DNA of 64,000 nt from contig CP135593.1 in NCBI GenBank assembly GCA_032388755.1, positions 2,515,074 through 2,579,073 on the forward strand. The letters run 5' to 3'. The position numbers were made by a program, and so were the translations under genes. The notes under the pieces are model-generated. The model was not told the origin of the DNA, did not search any database, and saw nothing but the letters and a program-made list of their open reading frames with translations. Position 1 is the first letter of the stretch. Every line of letters begins with the position of its first letter. Positions 40,590 through 50,336 of this stretch are shown here, in pieces. Source of the stretch: Neisseria sp. DTU_2020_1000833_1_SI_GRL_NUU_006 (GTDB lineage: Bacteria > Pseudomonadota > Gammaproteobacteria > Burkholderiales > Neisseriaceae).

Positions 40590-43500
40590 ATGCGCCTGAC
40601 CCACATCAAACTCTCCGGCTTCAAATCTTTTACCGACCCGACCACGATTCATGTTCCGGGGCAGCTTGTTGCGGTTATCGGGCCGAACGGCTGCGGCAAG
40701 TCGAATGTGATTGACGCGGTGCGCTGGGTGTTGGGCGAGGCTTCGGCTAAGCAGCTTCGCGGCGAGAGTATGCAGGACGTGATTTTTAACGGTGCGGCGA
40801 CGCGCCGTCCTGCGCCGAGGGCTTCGGTGGAGCTGGTGTTTGACAACAGCGACCACAGTTTGCAGGGGGCGTGGGGACAGTATGCCGAGGTGAGCATCAA
40901 GCGGCAGTTGACGCGTCAGGGTGAATCGACTTATTTCATCAACAATCAGACTGTGCGCCGCCGCGACATTACTGATTTGTTTCTGGGTACGGGCGTGGGC
41001 GCGCGCGGTTATGCCGTTATCGAGCAGGGAATGATTTCGCGCATCATCGAAGCGCGGCCGGAGGAGTTGCGCGCCTATATCGAGGAGGCGGCGGGTGTGT
41101 CCAAATATAAGGAACGCCGCAAGGAGACGGAAGGTCGTCTGAAAGACACGCGCGAGCATTTGCAGCGTTTGGGCGATTTGCAGAACGAGTTGGCGCGTCA
41201 GGTGGAAAAGCTGGAGAAACAGGCGGAAACCGCCGAACGCTACAAATCCCTGACTGCGCAGTTGAACCAACAACAGGATTTGCTCGATTACGCCCAATGG
41301 CAGCAATCGCTTGCCGCCGCCGACAAGGCGACCGCGCAGCATCAGTCTTTGCAGGCGCAACAGGACGAAACTGCCGCGCAGGTTCAGGCGTTAAACGACG
41401 AAGTACACGCTTTGCAGACCGCCGAACAGTCGCAGCAGCAGGCGGTGCACGAATTGAGCAACAAACGCGGTGTGTTGCGCGAGCAGATTGCCCGTTTGGA
41501 AGAACAAATCCGCCATCAGCAAAACCTGCACCAACGCATCGAACGCGACAAGCAGGCGGCGCAGGCGCAGATGCAGCGCATCCATCAGGAGCAGCAGCAA
41601 ATCCGCGTGCAGCTTGAAGAAAACGAGTTGCAGGCGGAAGAAAAGCAAACCGAATTGGCGGAATGGGCGATGCAGGTTGCCGAACACGAAGAGCGTCTGC
41701 CCGAATTGGAAGAAGCCCAAGCCACGCTCAATGCCGCCTTCCAAACCCAGCAGGACGAGGCAAACCGCATCCGCCGCGAACTGGCGTTGAAACAGCAGCA
41801 GCTTGCCCATGCCGAACAAACCGTTGCCAAGCACGAAGAACGCAAAGGTCGTCTGAAACAGGAAAACCAAGCCCTGAACATGCCCGACGAAGCCGAAACC
41901 GCCGCCGCGCAGGAAGCCGCCGCCTTGTTGCAAAGCCAGCAAGAGCATTACGAAGAGCAAATCATCGCCGCCGAAGAAGCTTTACACGCCGCCCGCGAGG
42001 CGTTTCAGACGGCCTCAAACCGCTTCCAAAACCTGAAGCAGCAACACATCACCTTGCAGGCGCAGCAGCAGGCGTTGTCGCAAATCCTGTCGCAACAGCA
42101 GGAAGCCGCCGACTTCTGGCAGGCAACCGACCACGCCGCCGCGCCGCAACTGTGGCAACGCATCACCGCCCCCGCCGAGTGGCAGCACGCCTTGTCCGTC
42201 ATCCTGGCCGAACGCCTGCACGCCCGCGCCGTATCGAACGGCTTCGTGCCGCCCGCGCCGTTGCCACAGGGGCAGGCGGCATGGCTTTCAGACGACCTCT
42301 CCGGTGGCATCAAAAAATCCCTGCCCGTACAGGCATTGCTGAACCAAATCCAAGCGCAGCCGCCGTTTCAGACGGCGTTGCACCACTGGCTCGACGGCGT
42401 ATTGTGCGCGCCCGATTTGAGCTACGCCCTCGCGCATCAAAGCGATTTGGGCGCACACCAAATCTGGCTCACGCCAGAAGGCCATCAGGTCGATAAAGTC
42501 AGCGTCCTGCTCTATGCCAAACCCGCGCAGGAAAGCCTGATTGCCCAAAAAGCGCGCCTCGACGGCATCGCGTCCGAACTGGAAAACCTCGCTCCCGAAC
42601 TCTCCGCCGCTGAAGCCGCGTTCAAACAGGCGGAGGCTGCCGTGCGCTCGTCCGAAGTGCAACACAAAAACCTGATGCAGCAGCAACAGCAGCACACGCG
42701 CCAATACAGCCAAGCGCAGCAACGCGCCGCCGAACTTCTGGCGCGCACCAACCAAGGGCAAATCCGCCGTGAACACATCGAGCGCGAACTGGCGCAGTTG
42801 GCGGAAGAACAGACCGTGTTGCAACACACGTCCGACGGGCTTTCAGACGACATCGCTACTTTGCAGGAAGCCGCCGCCGAACTCGAACACCAGCAGCAAA
42901 CTACCGCGCACAGCCGCCATGAGCAGCAAGGCCGTCTGAAACAGGCGCAGCTTGCCCTGCTCGAAGCCAACCGCCAATACGGGCTTGCCGAAGTCGCCGT
43001 CCACAAGCTCAACCAGCAAAAACAAAACTACCAACAGCAAATCGCCCGACTCGAGCAGCAAACCCTCGACTGGCAGGAACGCCAGCAAGAGCTTGCCCTC
43101 GCCTATGAAACCGAGTTCCAAAACGACGAGCAGCACATCAAGCTCGACGAGTTGACCGAAGCCGTACAAACCTTGGACGAAGAATATATTGTTGTGCAAG
43201 AGAAACTGGCTCAGATACAAGAGAAGGGCAGGGAGCAATACGTCCGCGTACAAGCCCTGCAAACCAAGCTGCCGCAGCTTCAGGCCGCCACCCAAACCGC
43301 CCTGTTGCAGCAGCAGGAAGCCCTGATTAACGCCAAACGCTACCATCAAAACCTGACCGAACGCGCCGCCGATTTGGATGCGCTCGAAGCCTTGGCGAAA
43401 GAATCGCCGAAAGTATTGAACAGCAGCATCGGCAGCCTCACCCAGCAAATCGAAGCCCTCGGCGCCGTCAACCTCGCCGCCCTGCAAGAACTCGAAGAAG

Positions 43501-44072
43501 CGCGCGAACGCGACGGCTACTACCGCAGCCAGAGCGAAGACGTGCAGGCCGCCATCACCCTTTTGGAAGAAGCCATCGCCCAAATCGACGACAAAACCAA
43601 AGCGCGTTTCAAAGAAACCTTCGACGCCGTCAACGGCAAAGTCCAAACCTTCTTCCCGACCCTGTTCGGCGGTGGCGAAGCCACACTCAAAATGATAGGC
43701 GACGACCTCCTGACCGCAGGCGTGTCCATCATGGCGCGCCCGCCCGGCAAGAAAAACAGCACCATCCACCTCCTCTCCGGCGGCGAAAAAGCCCTCACCG
43801 CCATGAGCCTCGTGTTCGCCCTGTTCAGCCTCAACCCCGCCCCCTTCTGCCTTCTGGACGAAGTCGACGCCCCGCTGGACGATGCCAACACCTCGCGTTT
43901 CTGTAACCTGGTCAAAGAAATGTCGGCGCAAACCCAGTTCCTCTACATCTCCCACAACCGCCTGACCATGGAAATGGCGGAACAGCTCGTCGGCGTAACC
44001 ATGCAGGAAAAAGGCGTATCGCGCGTCGTTGCCGTGGACATCAAACAGGCGTTGGAAATGGCGGAACCGTGA
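40590..44072 (+). CDS. smc: Chromosome segregation protein SMC
   Basis: 1,160 residues. N-terminal Walker A is GPNGCGKSN near residue 32, long coiled coils run to a hinge around residues 510-650, and the C-terminal half has the ABC signature LSGGEKALTAMSLVFALF and Walker B LLDEVDAPLDDAN. SMC with ScpAB organises the chromosome. Intact and full length. Several uptake sequences of both AGGTCGTCTGAA and GGCCGTCTGAA type are inside the frame, for example near 41133, 42002 and 42930. Confidence 0.95.
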   Translation: MRLTHIKLSGFKSFTDPTTIHVPGQLVAVIGPNGCGKSNVIDAVRWVLGEASAKQLRGESMQDVIFNGAATRRPAPRASVELVFDNSDHSLQGAWGQYAEVSIKRQLTRQGESTYFINNQTVRRRDITDLFLGTGVGARGYAVIEQGMISRIIEARPEELRAYIEEAAGVSKYKERRKETEGRLKDTREHLQRLGDLQNELARQVEKLEKQAETAERYKSLTAQLNQQQDLLDYAQWQQSLAAADKATAQHQSLQAQQDETAAQVQALNDEVHALQTAEQSQQQAVHELSNKRGVLREQIARLEEQIRHQQNLHQRIERDKQAAQAQMQRIHQEQQQIRVQLEENELQAEEKQTELAEWAMQVAEHEERLPELEEAQATLNAAFQTQQDEANRIRRELALKQQQLAHAEQTVAKHEERKGRLKQENQALNMPDEAETAAAQEAAALLQSQQEHYEEQIIAAEEALHAAREAFQTASNRFQNLKQQHITLQAQQQALSQILSQQQEAADFWQATDHAAAPQLWQRITAPAEWQHALSVILAERLHARAVSNGFVPPAPLPQGQAAWLSDDLSGGIKKSLPVQALLNQIQAQPPFQTALHHWLDGVLCAPDLSYALAHQSDLGAHQIWLTPEGHQVDKVSVLLYAKPAQESLIAQKARLDGIASELENLAPELSAAEAAFKQAEAAVRSSEVQHKNLMQQQQQHTRQYSQAQQRAAELLARTNQGQIRREHIERELAQLAEEQTVLQHTSDGLSDDIATLQEAAAELEHQQQTTAHSRHEQQGRLKQAQLALLEANRQYGLAEVAVHKLNQQKQNYQQQIARLEQQTLDWQERQQELALAYETEFQNDEQHIKLDELTEAVQTLDEEYIVVQEKLAQIQEKGREQYVRVQALQTKLPQLQAATQTALLQQQEALINAKRYHQNLTERAADLDALEALAKESPKVLNSSIGSLTQQIEALGAVNLAALQELEEARERDGYYRSQSEDVQAAITLLEEAIAQIDDKTKARFKETFDAVNGKVQTFFPTLFGGGEATLKMIGDDLLTAGVSIMARPPGKKNSTIHLLSGGEKALTAMSLVFALFSLNPAPFCLLDEVDAPLDDANTSRFCNLVKEMSAQTQFLYISHNRLTMEMAEQLVGVTMQEKGVSRVVAVDIKQALEMAEP

Positions 44073-44111
44073 TGAGTTGGCGGAGTTTTGGTTGTTTGAA
44101 TTTGAAATAGG

Positions 44112-44149
44112 AAAGGTCGTCTGAAAATGTATTTTCAGACGACCTTTTT
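44112..44149. terminator. Uptake-sequence terminator after smc
   Basis: AAAGGTCGTCTGAAAAT and ATTTTCAGACGACCTTTTT between two convergent genes. Confidence 0.85.
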
Positions 44150-44169
44150 CAGATATTCAGACGATGGGT

Positions 44170-44580
44170 TTAATCGTCGTCATAATCGTAGTAATCATCA
44201 TCCCAGTCGCGATACTTGCGATGGTGGTGTTTGTGTTTTCTGTAACGTTTTTCATGGCGGTAGTAATCGTCGTATTCATCGCGATCACGACCATAGCGGT
44301 AGTAGTCGTCGTAGCGGTAACGGTCTTCGTACTCGTCTCTATCTTTTTGGTTCATTTTTTTATTGCGGTAGGCGTAGGCGTTACCCGCCAAACCGCCGGC
44401 AACAGCGCCTATAACGGCACTTGTTGTGTCTTTACCCACCAAGCCGCCCAAAGCTGCGCCTGCGGCCGCGCCGGCGATGGTGGCTTTTTTCCGGTTTTCA
44501 GTCCCCCGGGCTTGCGCATCGATGGCGGGAAGGCTGAGGCTGGCGGCGAGCAATACCGCCATGATTGGTTTCATAGTCAT
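44170..44580 (-). CDS. Glycine-zipper outer-envelope protein with Asp/Tyr/Arg/His tail
   Basis: 136 residues from the ATG at 44580 (AAAGGA 8 bases upstream; another ATG follows at 44574). A signal peptide (MKPIMAVLLAASLSLPAIDAQA) is followed by a glycine zipper (TIAGAAAGAALGGLVGKDTT, then SAVIGAVAGGLAGNAYAY) and a low-complexity tail rich in D, Y, R, H. Glycine-zipper proteins insert in or bridge the cell envelope. The tail composition recalls the lipoprotein at 34348. Confidence 0.75.
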   Translation of the reverse strand: MTMKPIMAVLLAASLSLPAIDAQARGTENRKKATIAGAAAGAALGGLVGKDTTSAVIGAVAGGLAGNAYAYRNKKMNQKDRDEYEDRYRYDDYYRYGRDRDEYDDYYRHEKRYRKHKHHHRKYRDWDDDYYDYDDD

Positions 44581-44767
44581 GAACTCGTCCTTTTGTGAAT
44601 CACGGCTGTGCCGAAGTATTCTCATTATAATCAGTCCTTTGTTTACCTTTCGCCCGCCTGTGGAAAATTAGCGTAAACAAATGTTGCTTTTGTGCGGTGC
44701 GATTGCCGGGCTAAAGGATTAAATGGATTGAGGGCTTTTAGGATTTTAGATTTTACAGTAATAAAAA

Positions 44768-44803
44768 AACACCCCGAGGCCGTCATGCGGTTTCGGGGTG
44801 TCG
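44768..44803 (-). terminator. Terminator after the transporter operon
   Basis: ACACCCCGA (44769-44777) pairs with TCGGGGTGT (44793-44801), with a T-run in the minus direction. An uptake sequence follows at about 44806-44820. Confidence 0.82.
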
Positions 44804-44851
44804 GGTTTTCAGACGACCTGTGCGGTCTTTGTAATATTTGTTGGAAAAAGC

Positions 44852-44944
44852 CTATTCTTCAGGCAGCCGCCATACGGAAAGGATGAATCCTCCCCAAATG
44901 ACGACGAGTGCGATAATCATCATGATGATGGCTATGGTACTCAT
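44852..44944 (-). CDS. metS: MetS-type 30-residue transporter subunit
   Basis: 30 residues: a short N-terminus and a single hydrophobic span (TIAIIMMIIALVVIWGGF), then the tail SVWRLPEE. Tiny subunits of this kind (MetS) accompany MetP-type NSS transporters in other bacteria and are needed for uptake. Its ATG overlaps the transporter stop codon in the form ATGA, so the two are translationally coupled. A ribosome site AAGGAGATAAAGA precedes it. It is easily missed by gene finders because of its size. Confidence 0.82.
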   Translation of the reverse strand: MSTIAIIMMIIALVVIWGGFILSVWRLPEE

Positions 44945-46479
44945 TCTTTATCTCCTTGTTCATGTTCGTGTTCGTCTTTGACGTTGAAGTTTTGACCATG
45001 CTTCCAAGGCAGCAGCGACAGAATGACAGAAAAAACAAACAGACCGACCGACATACCCCAGCCGAAGATATTGAGGAAACCGTCGGGATAGTTCGAGTAG
45101 TTCTCTTTAAGCAGGCCGCTGGTGTCTTGGTAAAGCATATAACCGAGCATGACGACGGTAAAGATGACGCAGGCCGTCCAAATCGCACCGACGCGGACGG
45201 AGGAGAGCGCGTTCAGGTGGTTGCGCAGCTCGGGCAGTTTGCGCAGGGCGACGATGGCTAATACATAAACAAAGCCGACAGCGACGATGCCGTAGGTGTT
45301 GACGAATTTGTCCAAAACGTCCAAAACGGGCAGGCCGGTGGTCGTACCGAAGAGCAGGGTAGAGATAATGCCCATCGGTATGCAGACGAGCAGGGTAGCG
45401 TTGACGCGGCCGATGTTCAATTTGTCCTGAATGGCGGCAACGATGACCTCGACGATGGAAATCATTGAGGTAATGCCTGCGAATACCAGCGAACCGAAAA
45501 ACAATATGCCGATGATTGCACCCAACGTACCTGCCTGATTGATGATGGTCGGGAAGGCGATGAAAGCCAAACCGATGCCGCTGGAAGCAACTTCGCTGAC
45601 GGCTTGTCCTTTGGCTTGCGCCATAAAGCCCAGCGCGGCGAATACGCCGATACCGGCGAGCAATTCAAAGCTGCTGTTGGCAAAGCCGACAACCAAGCCG
45701 GTACCGCCCAAGTCGGTTTTTTTCTTCAGGTAGGAAGAGTAAGTTATCATGATGCCGAAGCAGATGGAGAGCGAGAAGAAAATCTGACCGTATGCGGCGA
45801 CCCAGACTTTGGGATCGGAAAGTTTCGACCAGTCAGGCGTAAACAGCGCGTCCAAGCCCTTGGCCGCGCCCGGCAGCGTCAGTGAGATGCCGACCATGAT
45901 GATGAACATAATCAAAAGCAGCGGCATGAAAAACGACGATGCGCCTGCTACGCCTTTTTGTACGCCCAAAGCCATGATGATGCAGGTAAACAGCCATACG
46001 CCGATCAGCGGGCCGACGACTTTGCCGACAAAATCCAAGCCTAAGGCTTCAGGACCTGCCATGTTCAAAAAGTCTTTAAAGAAAAACGCCTGCGGATCTG
46101 CGCCCCATGCCGCGTTCAGTGAGTAATACGCATAGCTTGCCGACCAGCCGATGATGACTGCGTAATAGATGCAGATGATGATATTGGTCATGACGTTCCA
46201 CCAGCCTACAGGTTCGAACCAGCGGCCGAGGCGGCGGAAAGCCAGCGGGGGCGAGCCGCGGTAGCGGTGGCCGATGGCGTAGTCGAGCAGCAGCAGCGGG
46301 ATGCCCGCAGTCAAGAGTGCGACCAGATAGGGTAGGAGGAACGCACCGCCGCCGTTTTCGAAGGCGATGTAGGGGAAACGCCAAATGTTGCCCAAGCCGA
46401 CGGCAGAGCCGATGGCGGCAACCATAAACGCGCGGCGGTTGCTAAACGTCGCGCGTTCGTTTGTTTTGGAATCAGACAC
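44941..46479 (-). CDS. NSS-family sodium-dependent amino acid transporter
   Basis: 512 residues with about 12 membrane spans. The family signature AAIGSAVGLGNIWRFPYIAF lies at about residues 16-35 and includes the unwound helix-1 substrate site. The start codon is GTG at 46479 with AGAGG upstream. The overlapping small subunit suggests a MetP-like transporter for methionine or alanine, but the substrate is an inference. Confidence 0.88.
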   Translation of the reverse strand: MSDSKTNERATFSNRRAFMVAAIGSAVGLGNIWRFPYIAFENGGGAFLLPYLVALLTAGIPLLLLDYAIGHRYRGSPPLAFRRLGRWFEPVGWWNVMTNIIICIYYAVIIGWSASYAYYSLNAAWGADPQAFFFKDFLNMAGPEALGLDFVGKVVGPLIGVWLFTCIIMALGVQKGVAGASSFFMPLLLIMFIIMVGISLTLPGAAKGLDALFTPDWSKLSDPKVWVAAYGQIFFSLSICFGIMITYSSYLKKKTDLGGTGLVVGFANSSFELLAGIGVFAALGFMAQAKGQAVSEVASSGIGLAFIAFPTIINQAGTLGAIIGILFFGSLVFAGITSMISIVEVIVAAIQDKLNIGRVNATLLVCIPMGIISTLLFGTTTGLPVLDVLDKFVNTYGIVAVGFVYVLAIVALRKLPELRNHLNALSSVRVGAIWTACVIFTVVMLGYMLYQDTSGLLKENYSNYPDGFLNIFGWGMSVGLFVFSVILSLLPWKHGQNFNVKDEHEHEQGDKE

Positions 46480-46822
46480 TTTGATACCTCTTGCTTTGAT
46501 GTGGTATGAAAACAGCCGCTTGGCGGCTTACGGTTATAGAAATGAGGTTTGACAGGGGTAATGTCGTCTGAAAAAACAGTCGGCTTGTGGCCTTTGTTTA
46601 CAATCTATGGCTGTATCGTAAAAAAATTTAACAGGCTTGGCAAGCGGAAAACAGATTTAAGTTGCGTTTCGGGCGGCTTTGTGAACTTTAGACGATCTTG
46701 TATTGCGCAAGGGAGGGTGAGTTGCCGGATGCGGACGATATTGTTTTTTGGCGTTAGGACTTGTTGCGCAATTCGGTATGGAACCGAATACACATTGCTT
46801 TTTAAGGAATGACGTAAAAAAT
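46480..46822. other. Intergenic region between transporter and amiC
   Basis: No supported gene. It contains an AGCCGCC/GGCGGCT-type short hairpin just upstream of the transporter start, a single uptake-like GTCGTCTGAAAA at about 46563-46574, and no repeat family that I recognise. Confidence 0.5.
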
Positions 46823-46867
46823 AAAAGGTCGTCTGAAAACCGATTTCAAAGTTTCAGACGACCTTTT
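46823..46867 (-). terminator. Uptake-sequence terminator after amiC
   Basis: AAAAGGTCGTCTGAAAAC and a GTTTCAGACGACCTTTT arm, 20 bases past the amiC stop. Confidence 0.8.
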
Positions 46868-46888
46868 ATCTTTTCCGGCAAACCCGGC

Positions 46889-48148
46889 TTACCCTCTGCG
46901 CAATACGGCGGTGTTGACGTATTTTTGGATGCCGGTGGCGATGGCGTCGGCGCATTGGCGGCGGAAGGAGTCGCTGCCGAGCAGCCGCTCTTCGGTGGGG
47001 TTGGACAGAAAGGCGGTTTCGACGAGGATGGACGGGATGTCGGGCGCGCGCAGGACGGCGAAGTTGGCTTCGTCAACGCGGCCTTTGTGCAGTTGGTTGA
47101 GTTTGCCCAATTCGGTCAGGACGGAATGTCCGAGTATGCGGCTGTCGCGCATGGTGGCGGTTTGGGTCATGTCGAGAATGGCGTTATCGACGCTGCGGTT
47201 GCCGCTTTTAAGGACGCCGCCGATGGCGTCGGCGTTGTTTTGGGTTTGGGCGAGGAATTTGGCGGCGGAGCTGGTCGCGCCTTTGGTATTGAGCATGTAA
47301 ACGCCGGTACCGCGCGCAGACGGGCTGGTGAAGGCGTCGGCGTGGATGGAGACGAACACGTCGGCATGACGGGCGCGGGCTTTGGCGACGCGCACGCCCA
47401 ACGGGATGAAGATGTCTTCGTTGCGGGTCATGTAAACGGTGTAGCCTATGCTTTCAAGGCGGTTTTTGGTTTCGCGGGCGATGGAGAGGACGACGTTTTT
47501 CTCTTTCAAGCCGCTGGGGCCGATGGCGCCGGGGTCTTCGCCGCCGTGACCGGGGTCTAGCATGACGACGGGGCGGCGTCCGCCGCGGTTGGAGCGGGGA
47601 GGTGCGTCTTGGGCAATGTTCGTGCGATCGGTAGGACGTTGTGTCTGCAGGCGTTTCGGCGGGTTGCCGTTGAGCAGCGCCATCATCGGGTCGTTGGCAT
47701 CGACGCCGTGCGGGTAGAGGTCGATGACGAGGCGGTTTTTAAAGCCGCCGACAGGGGCAAGCGAGAAGACTTGCGGATAGGCGTTTTGCTTGAGGTCGAT
47801 CACGACGCGCACGGTCGTAGGGGTGTTTTGTCCGGCACGGATGCTGCGGATATAGGGGTCGTCGGGCAGGACTTTGCCGGAAATGCCTTGCAGGACGCTG
47901 TTGATGTTGGCGTTTTGGATGTCGATGACGAGCCTGCCGGGGTTTTCCAAGGCGAAATGCTGATATTGCAGGGCGCGCGAGCTTTCGATGGTGATGCGGG
48001 TATAGGCGTGCGAAGGCCAAATACGGGCGGCGACGAATTGGGCGGGCGGCGCGGCTTTGGCGAGGGCGGAGGCAATCGGCGTGAGGGTGAACAACAGTCC
48101 GGCGGCTTGGCGGACGACTTGTCTTCGTGTCAGTTTGAATTTAACCAT
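46889..48148 (-). CDS. amiC: N-acetylmuramoyl-L-alanine amidase AmiC
   Basis: 419 residues. The N-terminus MVKFKLTRRQVVRQAAGLLF is a twin-arginine export signal. An AMIN domain (about 40-140) targets septal peptidoglycan, and the Amidase_3 zinc domain (about 190-415) has the ligands in LDPGHGGEDPGAIG, E after KNVVL, and SIHADAF. AmiC separates daughter cells and, in Neisseria, releases peptidoglycan fragments. The start overlaps the end of tsaE by 19 bases. Confidence 0.94.
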   Translation of the reverse strand: MVKFKLTRRQVVRQAAGLLFTLTPIASALAKAAPPAQFVAARIWPSHAYTRITIESSRALQYQHFALENPGRLVIDIQNANINSVLQGISGKVLPDDPYIRSIRAGQNTPTTVRVVIDLKQNAYPQVFSLAPVGGFKNRLVIDLYPHGVDANDPMMALLNGNPPKRLQTQRPTDRTNIAQDAPPRSNRGGRRPVVMLDPGHGGEDPGAIGPSGLKEKNVVLSIARETKNRLESIGYTVYMTRNEDIFIPLGVRVAKARARHADVFVSIHADAFTSPSARGTGVYMLNTKGATSSAAKFLAQTQNNADAIGGVLKSGNRSVDNAILDMTQTATMRDSRILGHSVLTELGKLNQLHKGRVDEANFAVLRAPDIPSILVETAFLSNPTEERLLGSDSFRRQCADAIATGIQKYVNTAVLRRG

Positions 48149-48606
48149 GCTTCTAAACTTTTTTGTCCGTTGGCAGTGTGTGCGGTAGCGGTGCAGGCCC
48201 TGCCCTGCGCGGCGTGATTCAGGGATACGGTGATGTCTGCGGGCGGTGTGAACGCGCCGCCCTGTTGCGGCCATTCGATGATGCAGACGCTGTCAGGGGA
48301 GAACAGGTCGTCCAAACCCGCATCTTCCCATTCTTCGGGCGAGGCAAAGCGGTAAAGGTCGAAATGATGGAGCGTGAACGCTTCCAGCGGGTAGGATTCG
48401 ACGATGGCGTAGGTCGGGCTTTTGACCGCGCCGGTGTGTCCGAGTCCGCGCAGGATGCCGCGCGTGAACGTGGTTTTCCCCGCGCCCAAATCGCCTTGCA
48501 GATGGATGACCAACGGCGCGCGCAGCGATTTTGCCCAACTTTCGCCCAGCTCGAGTGTGGACTCTTCGTCGGGAAGCCGGCGGGAAAAGGTTGCGCCCTC
48601 GCTCAT
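48130..48606 (-). CDS. tsaE: tRNA t6A-modification ATPase TsaE
   Basis: 158 residues. Walker A is GDLGAGKTTFTRG near residues 38-50; FDLYRFASPEEWEDAGLDDL and IEWPQQGG are family hallmarks. TsaE powers the TsaB-TsaD complex that makes threonylcarbamoyl-adenosine at tRNA position 37. It is co-transcribed with amiC, a frequent pairing. Confidence 0.94.
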   Translation of the reverse strand: MSEGATFSRRLPDEESTLELGESWAKSLRAPLVIHLQGDLGAGKTTFTRGILRGLGHTGAVKSPTYAIVESYPLEAFTLHHFDLYRFASPEEWEDAGLDDLFSPDSVCIIEWPQQGGAFTPPADITVSLNHAAQGRACTATAHTANGQKSLEAWLNSN

Positions 48607-48946
48607 GAAATCAGCCTTGTCGTGTTCTAAAAACCTTAATTATGCTGGATTTACGGGCATTTGCAAACATAAGGGAGGATAAAGTTAGATAAAGATGTTC
48701 CATATTTAACCGGTTTTCTCTTGTGAATGCTGCTTTGCTATTTATCAAGTAACCTTTATACGACAATTTTATGTCCGATCTTTAAAAATGCCGAAGAGCT
48801 AATTAAATTGCTTGGGGCATTTGCGGCTTTTTCGATTTAAAGTACCTTCACTATAAAAAACTTTACATTTACCTCAAACAGGTTTAAAACTCTTCCCTTT
48901 CCCCTATTCAGAAATTTGTTAACAATTTCCCCCTAAGGAGCTCAAC
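48607..48946. other. Divergent promoter region of tsaE-amiC and asd
   Basis: AT-rich, without gene or repeat. It should hold promoters in both directions; I did not find a convincing consensus pair. AAGGAG lies 8 bases before the asd ATG. Confidence 0.45.
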
Positions 48947-50062
48947 ATGAAAGTAGGTTTCGTCGGCTGGCGCGGCATGGTCGGTTCGGTTTTGATGCAG
49001 CGTATGAAAGAAGAAAACGACTTCGCCCATATTCCCGAAGCGTTCTTCTTTACCACTTCCAACGTCGGCGGCACGGCACCTGATTTCGGTCAGGCGGCTA
49101 AAACATTATTGGACGCGAACGACATTGCCGAGCTGGCGAAAATGGACATCATCGTAACCTGCCAAGGCGGCGATTACACCAAATCCGTGTTCCAACCCCT
49201 GCGCGACAGCGGCTGGAACGGCTACTGGATTGACGCGGCGTCATCCCTGCGCATGAAAGACGACGCGATTATCGTCCTCGACCCGGTCAACCGAAACGTC
49301 ATCGACAACGGCCTCAAAAACGGCGTGAAAAACTACATCGGCGGCAACTGCACAGTCTCCCTGATGCTGATGGCGCTGGGCGGCCTGTTCCAAAACGATT
49401 TGGTCGAATGGGCAACCAGCATGACCTACCAAGCCGCATCCGGCGCGGGCGCGAAAAACATGCGCGAACTCATCAGCGGAATGGGCGCGATTCACGCCCA
49501 AGTGGCGGACGAGCTTGCCGATCCTTCCAGCGCGATTCTCGACATCGACCGCAAAGTGTCCGATTTCCTACGCAGCGAAGACTATCCGAAAGCCAACTTC
49601 GGCGTACCGCTTGCCGGCAGCCTGATTCCGTGGATTGACGTGGATTTGGGCAACGGCCAGTCCAAAGAAGAATGGAAAGGCGGCGCGGAAACCAACAAAA
49701 TCCTCGGCCGCAGCGACAATCCGACCGTGATTGACGGCTTGTGCGTCCGCATCGGCTCTATGCGCTGCCACAGCCAAGCCATCACCCTGAAACTGAAAAA
49801 AGACCTGCCCGTTTCCGAAATCGAAGCGATTTTGGCAGGCGCGAACGACTGGGTGAAAGTCATCCCCAACGAAAAAGAAGCCAGCATCCACGAGCTGACC
49901 CCCGCCAAAGTCACCGGCACGCTGTCCGTCCCCGTCGGACGCATCCGCAAACTGGGCATGGGCGGCGAATACATCAGCGCGTTCACCGTCGGCGACCAGC
50001 TCTTGTGGGGCGCGGCCGAACCTTTACGTCGCGTGTTGCGCATCGTGTTGGGCAGTTTGTAA
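48947..50062 (+). CDS. asd: Aspartate-semialdehyde dehydrogenase
   Basis: 371 residues. Asd makes aspartate semialdehyde, the branch point to lysine, methionine and threonine, and feeds dapD elsewhere in the window. NADP-binding GWRGMVGSVL is at 8-17 and the catalytic cysteine is C135 in GGNCTVSLM; the substrate-binding RIGSMRCHSQA appears later. Intact, single-gene unit ending at a clear terminator. Confidence 0.96.
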   Translation: MKVGFVGWRGMVGSVLMQRMKEENDFAHIPEAFFFTTSNVGGTAPDFGQAAKTLLDANDIAELAKMDIIVTCQGGDYTKSVFQPLRDSGWNGYWIDAASSLRMKDDAIIVLDPVNRNVIDNGLKNGVKNYIGGNCTVSLMLMALGGLFQNDLVEWATSMTYQAASGAGAKNMRELISGMGAIHAQVADELADPSSAILDIDRKVSDFLRSEDYPKANFGVPLAGSLIPWIDVDLGNGQSKEEWKGGAETNKILGRSDNPTVIDGLCVRIGSMRCHSQAITLKLKKDLPVSEIEAILAGANDWVKVIPNEKEASIHELTPAKVTGTLSVPVGRIRKLGMGGEYISAFTVGDQLLWGAAEPLRRVLRIVLGSL

Positions 50063-50078
50063 GATTTGCAGGTCAAAC

Positions 50079-50110
50079 AAAAAAGCAACGGTTTATCCGT
50101 TGCTTTTTTT
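50079..50110 (+). terminator. Intrinsic terminator after asd
   Basis: AAAAAAGCAACGG and CCGTTGCTTTTTTT with a 4-base loop. An uptake sequence follows at about 50116-50127. Confidence 0.88.
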
Positions 50111-50189
50111 ATCAAGGTCGTCTGAAAGTAGCAGGGTGGACGGATTTTTGAATTTGACGGTTTATAGTGATTTACATAGAAACCTTATG

Positions 50190-50297
50190 CCGTCATTTCC
50201 GTGCAGGCGGGAATCTAGAGATTTAACATCATGGCAACTTTGTAAATCTTTCTGAAGCTCCGAAATCTAGATTCCCTCCCGCGTGGGAATGACGGCA
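50190..50297. repeat. NIME unit upstream of recG
   Basis: Two dRS3-like palindromes at 50195-50214 and 50271-50290, slightly diverged from ATTCCC-N8-GGGAAT, face each other across 56 bases. Confidence 0.8.
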
Positions 50298-50336
50298 TGG
50301 GCAAATTTTCAAACTTCGCTTGTGCAATACCTCCAA

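Noticed and set aside
46549..46812. 87-codon plus-strand frame in the transporter-amiC interval
   Set aside because: No ribosome site, no family features, and it spans non-coding-looking sequence and uptake signals.
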